Positions 7,496 through 10,023 of a stretch of DNA of 10,023 bases are shown here, piece by piece. How positions within the stretch are numbered: position 1 is the stretch's first letter; every line of letters begins with the position of its first letter. The stretch covers positions 1-10,023 of the forward strand of contig CAAGNN010000075.1 of the NCBI GenBank assembly GCA_900771325.1, written 5' to 3'. The notes beneath the pieces are model-generated. The model saw only the letters and a program-made list of their open reading frames with translations, ran no database searches and was not told where the DNA came from. The DNA comes from Kiritimatiellia bacterium (lineage in GTDB: Bacteria; Verrucomicrobiota; Kiritimatiellia; RFP12; DVOR01). The position numbers and the translations under genes were made by a program.

Positions 7496-10023
7496 ATGAT
7501 GAAAAAGTTGCTTTTGGGGGTGGCGCTTGGGCTTTTAACGGGTGGTGTTTGGGCAGATATGATGCGCAACCCGCCGTGCAAGTTGGATGAGGGGCAGAAT
7601 AGCGCCTCCACCTGCGACAAGTGCCCCTCAGATGGCGCAGAGAATGGGTGTGTGCATATCCAAATTAATCTTGGGCGGACATCGGTGTTGTCGGATCGGC
7701 GCCCCTGTCAGTTGAAGATCTTTGAGACGGAGGCCTCGCCGGCGATTTTTACGCCCGAGGTGCTGAACTTCGTGATGGAGTATACTTTCTCTTATGTGAG
7801 TGATGGGCAAACCAACAAGAATGTGCCGCGCGAGGTTGTTTTTTGTAATGCACTGGGGGCTCGGTTGCACTTTCGCTTTGAAGACGGCGAATCGTTGGCC
7901 ACAATGATTGCGGCTAGCACGGCAATTCGCACAGAGCGCTTGCAGATGGTCGATGCCGAGGGGTGGGCAACGGCAGAGGACCCGGCGTATTATGACCTCT
8001 ATCCCGGTGATGGCTCTGTGTGGCGCTTTTATGCCACGAATGTCACAGGAAAGTTGGGCGACTTGGTCTCCTACACCGATGCGCGGGGGCGCGTAATCAC
8101 GGCTGAGGACTTTGGGGTTGATGTCATTCGCGCCTCCAATGGATTGTTGCGGCAGATTTTGACCGCTTCGCGCTTGACTGATATTGTGATGGAGAATGAC
8201 CACGCCTATACTATCACGGTTTATCCTTTTGACCAAAAGCCGGAGATGTCCGAGGGGTTGTATGTGCTTCCGCAGGTGACGCCGGTGGAAGCGTGGCGAA
8301 TTGAACGCGGCGGGAATGACGCGCACTTGCTTTTGGCCACGCAATGGAAAGGAAATGGCAATCCGAAGACATATACCTATCGTTATGTCCCGGATATGGC
8401 AGATTGGACCTTGACGCGCCCCAACGGGTTGGTGGAGGAGAAGTCCTTTTATTCGGGCGATGAGGATAATGGGATGCAGGTGGCCATCAAGAAGAGTGCA
8501 GATGGTCAGACGATTTATGCGCAAAAGGCTTTCTACTTTGAGGATTATGGATGGGCTGTTGGGGCGGTGGCCATTCGGGAGGCGTTGGGAACGGATGAAA
8601 GCGGAAAACGCATCACGGAGTGGGATTACTTTCTGTCCGGGACAAACAAGGGCAAGATTCGGGAGAAGCGGGATTGGCGGGGCAATCGTTGGGTCTATGA
8701 ATATGACGAAAAAGGTCGGATGACCAAAGAGACGAATGTCGCTGTTGAACACGAGACAACCTATTCCTATGCGCCGGTAGATACGTCAGATGTTTTGGGG
8801 GAGCACGCGGGCGTGGCTGCAATTGTGAGCGATGATCGCCCGCGTTGTGAGGTGAACTATGAAACGCTTCCCGGAACGGACGAGCGGGTGGAAGTCTCGC
8901 GGACCTACTATGTGTACGCGCCGACGCAGGAGATTGTGGAGCGTGCTGCCACGGCGGGAGCGGCTTATGGCGCGGCGGGAGCCCTGCGTACAGTGAAAAC
9001 TTGGTATGCATCGAACGATGCGACGCCTTACAGCGCAGGGCGATTGAAGTCTATTCGTCGTGAGGATGGTGTACTTCGGGTGTATACTTATCGCTTAGAG
9101 GATGAGCGTTGGATTGAGACGGTGACCTCGTTGCACGAAGAGGCACCAGAGCCGGTCTCGGGCAAGACGACGCGCCAATCCACCATCTATGACCGCGTGG
9201 GCAATGTGGTCGAACACAATCAAGAGGCCTTTATTGAGGGCGCTTGGTATCTCATTGACCGCACGGTATATGAATATGACATTGAAGGGCACATTATCAA
9301 GGGAACCGACTTCGCAGGTCGCGTGACAACAACGGTTTGGGGCGGCAATTGCTGCGGCAAATCATCGATGACCCTGCCCGATGGCACACGCTTCACTTAT
9401 ACCTACGATGACGAGGGTCGCCTTATCGCTGAGACAAAACTCGACCCGCTCCCCTGCACCACGCACTATGAATATGACGCCCTCGGGCGTATGGTGAAGA
9501 CTTGGAAGGACGGCCTCAATCCTGAAACGACCTCCTATGATGTCTTCGGCCAAGTCGTTGCCCGAACGGATGTGCGTGGCGGTGTGACGCAGGTGCAATA
9601 CAGCCTCGATGGCAACACCGTCACCACCACGCTGCCCAACGGCGGCACACAAGTCCGTAAGACGGACGCCATCGGGCGGCTCTTGGAAATCTCCGGCACG
9701 GCTGTGCAGCCACAGTCCTTCACCTACGGTCCATTGTGGGAGCGCGTGGCGACGGGCGCGCGCTGGCAGCAGACCGAACGCAATCTCCTCGGGCAGACCG
9801 TTCGTCAAACCCGCTCCGGCGCGAATGGGGCCACCTTGGAGACGGTGTCGGTCTATGACCTTTATGGCCGCACAAGCCAAATCACTGCGCCCGGTCAGCC
9901 CGTTCAGTCCTTCGCCTATGCTGCCACAGGCGAGCAAATCGCTCTCACGCAGACTGTCGGCGAAGTGTGGCGCAAACAGCAGACTGCGGCCGAATATCTC
10001 CTTCGTGAGGGGAATGTGTGGCA
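7496..10023 (+). CDS. Secreted RHS/YD-repeat protein, N-terminal part (runs off right edge)
   Basis: The frame is open from ATG 7496 to the window edge: 842 codons with no stop. Residues 1-20 form a clear Sec signal peptide (MMKKLLLGVALGLLTGGVWA), with cleavage likely before DMMRNPP. MMRNPP also follows the signal peptide in the left paralogue. A Cys-containing linker (C28, C40, C43, C52) leads into the shared beta domain (about 51-300). YD-type repeats are seen from about residue 400: YEYDEKGRMTK, YDRVGNVVE, YEYDIEGHIIK, YTYDDEGRLIAE, YEYDALGRMVK, YDVFGQVVA, YDLYGRTSQI. The conserved Cys pair is at 619-620. No promoter is visible in the 16-nt gap after the LamG gene, so the two are probably co-transcribed and their products may act together at the cell surface. 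The C-terminal region, where RHS proteins usually carry their variable domain, is off the window. Confidence 0.9.
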   Translation, partial: MMKKLLLGVALGLLTGGVWADMMRNPPCKLDEGQNSASTCDKCPSDGAENGCVHIQINLGRTSVLSDRRPCQLKIFETEASPAIFTPEVLNFVMEYTFSYVSDGQTNKNVPREVVFCNALGARLHFRFEDGESLATMIAASTAIRTERLQMVDAEGWATAEDPAYYDLYPGDGSVWRFYATNVTGKLGDLVSYTDARGRVITAEDFGVDVIRASNGLLRQILTASRLTDIVMENDHAYTITVYPFDQKPEMSEGLYVLPQVTPVEAWRIERGGNDAHLLLATQWKGNGNPKTYTYRYVPDMADWTLTRPNGLVEEKSFYSGDEDNGMQVAIKKSADGQTIYAQKAFYFEDYGWAVGAVAIREALGTDESGKRITEWDYFLSGTNKGKIREKRDWRGNRWVYEYDEKGRMTKETNVAVEHETTYSYAPVDTSDVLGEHAGVAAIVSDDRPRCEVNYETLPGTDERVEVSRTYYVYAPTQEIVERAATAGAAYGAAGALRTVKTWYASNDATPYSAGRLKSIRREDGVLRVYTYRLEDERWIETVTSLHEEAPEPVSGKTTRQSTIYDRVGNVVEHNQEAFIEGAWYLIDRTVYEYDIEGHIIKGTDFAGRVTTTVWGGNCCGKSSMTLPDGTRFTYTYDDEGRLIAETKLDPLPCTTHYEYDALGRMVKTWKDGLNPETTSYDVFGQVVARTDVRGGVTQVQYSLDGNTVTTTLPNGGTQVRKTDAIGRLLEISGTAVQPQSFTYGPLWERVATGARWQQTERNLLGQTVRQTRSGANGATLETVSVYDLYGRTSQITAPGQPVQSFAYAATGEQIALTQTVGEVWRKQQTAAEYLLREGNVW
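7952..8046. repeat. 95-bp inverted repeat with 1917-2011 (2 mismatches)
   Basis: Two identical stretches (7952-7983 and 7988-8046) are separated by 4 bp holding the two mismatches. The block encodes DAEGWATAEDPAYYDLYPG and GSVWRFYATNV in the N-terminal domain. The offset to its partner differs by 18 nt from that of the outer blocks, so in-frame indels lie between them. Confidence 0.92.
8880..8958. repeat. 79-bp perfect inverted repeat with 1023-1101
   Basis: Identical over 79 bp to the reverse complement of 1023-1101. It encodes ERVEVSRTYYVYAPTQEIVE and RAATAG in both RHS proteins. The DNA upstream, about 8590-8870 on the right, is too diverged for me to align convincingly. Confidence 0.93.
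9110..9215. repeat. 106-bp perfect inverted repeat with 766-871
   Basis: Identical over all 106 bp, synonymous positions included, to the reverse complement of 766-871. It encodes WIETVTSLHEEAPEPVSGK through YDRVGNVVE in both RHS proteins. Identity drops at both ends. Confidence 0.93.
9689..9980. repeat. Outer inverted repeat, right copy (inside right RHS gene)
   Basis: Partner of 1-292. It begins at residue 732 of the right RHS protein, in the same reading phase as the left copy, so a crossover anywhere in it preserves both frames. The match cannot be followed past 9980 because the partner leaves the window. Confidence 0.95.

Noticed and set aside
7628..8752. Long minus-strand open frame, 374 codons
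   Set aside because: Antisense to the right RHS gene, which has a signal peptide, ribosome binding site and recognisable motifs. The antisense product resembles no family I know.
1..9980. The inverted repeats as ends of a transposon or insertion sequence
   Set aside because: They are coding sequence inside two RHS genes. No transposase, terminal boundaries or target-site duplication is visible.

Overview
The window holds three large genes for secreted, repeat-built surface proteins in a mirror arrangement. A minus-strand RHS/YD-repeat gene starts at 2479 and runs off the left edge. A plus-strand gene (2641-7479) encodes a 1612-residue protein with LamG, HYR-like and thrombospondin-type-3-like modules. 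A second RHS/YD-repeat gene starts at 7496 on the plus strand and runs off the right edge. Both RHS frames stay open to the window edge, so their C-termini are not visible. I see no RNA genes, CRISPR arrays, transposases or terminators.

The 161 bp between the left RHS gene and the LamG gene carries two back-to-back sigma70-type promoters. The minus-strand one is TCGACA-17-TATAAT, with a 6-bp-arm dyad inside its spacer. The plus-strand one is TTGACA-18-TATAAA. The LamG gene and the right RHS gene are 16 nt apart and are probably one operon, so the two RHS paralogues are expressed divergently from one control region.

The RHS genes are paralogues in inverted orientation. Much of their sequence is strongly diverged, but four in-frame blocks are nearly or fully identical at DNA level: 95 bp with 2 mismatches, 79 bp identical, 106 bp identical, and 292 bp with 5 mismatches that is still running at the window's left edge. 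These blocks make the locus a set of nested inverted repeats. Recombination across the outer pair would flip about 10 kb and exchange the C-terminal tails of the two RHS proteins in frame. Gene conversion is the simpler reading of the patchwork. Both are inferences.

The organism is probably a Gram-negative bacterium of the Verrucomicrobiota/Kiritimatiellota/Lentisphaerota kind. This rests on the protein style only: very large secreted LamG proteins with DTDGDGLPD-type repeats followed by 'W-E-x-Q-Y-G-F-N-P', and RHS proteins with a secreted N-terminal beta domain. There is no marker gene in the window. A likely role for the set is adhesion, glycan binding or contact-dependent interaction at the cell surface.
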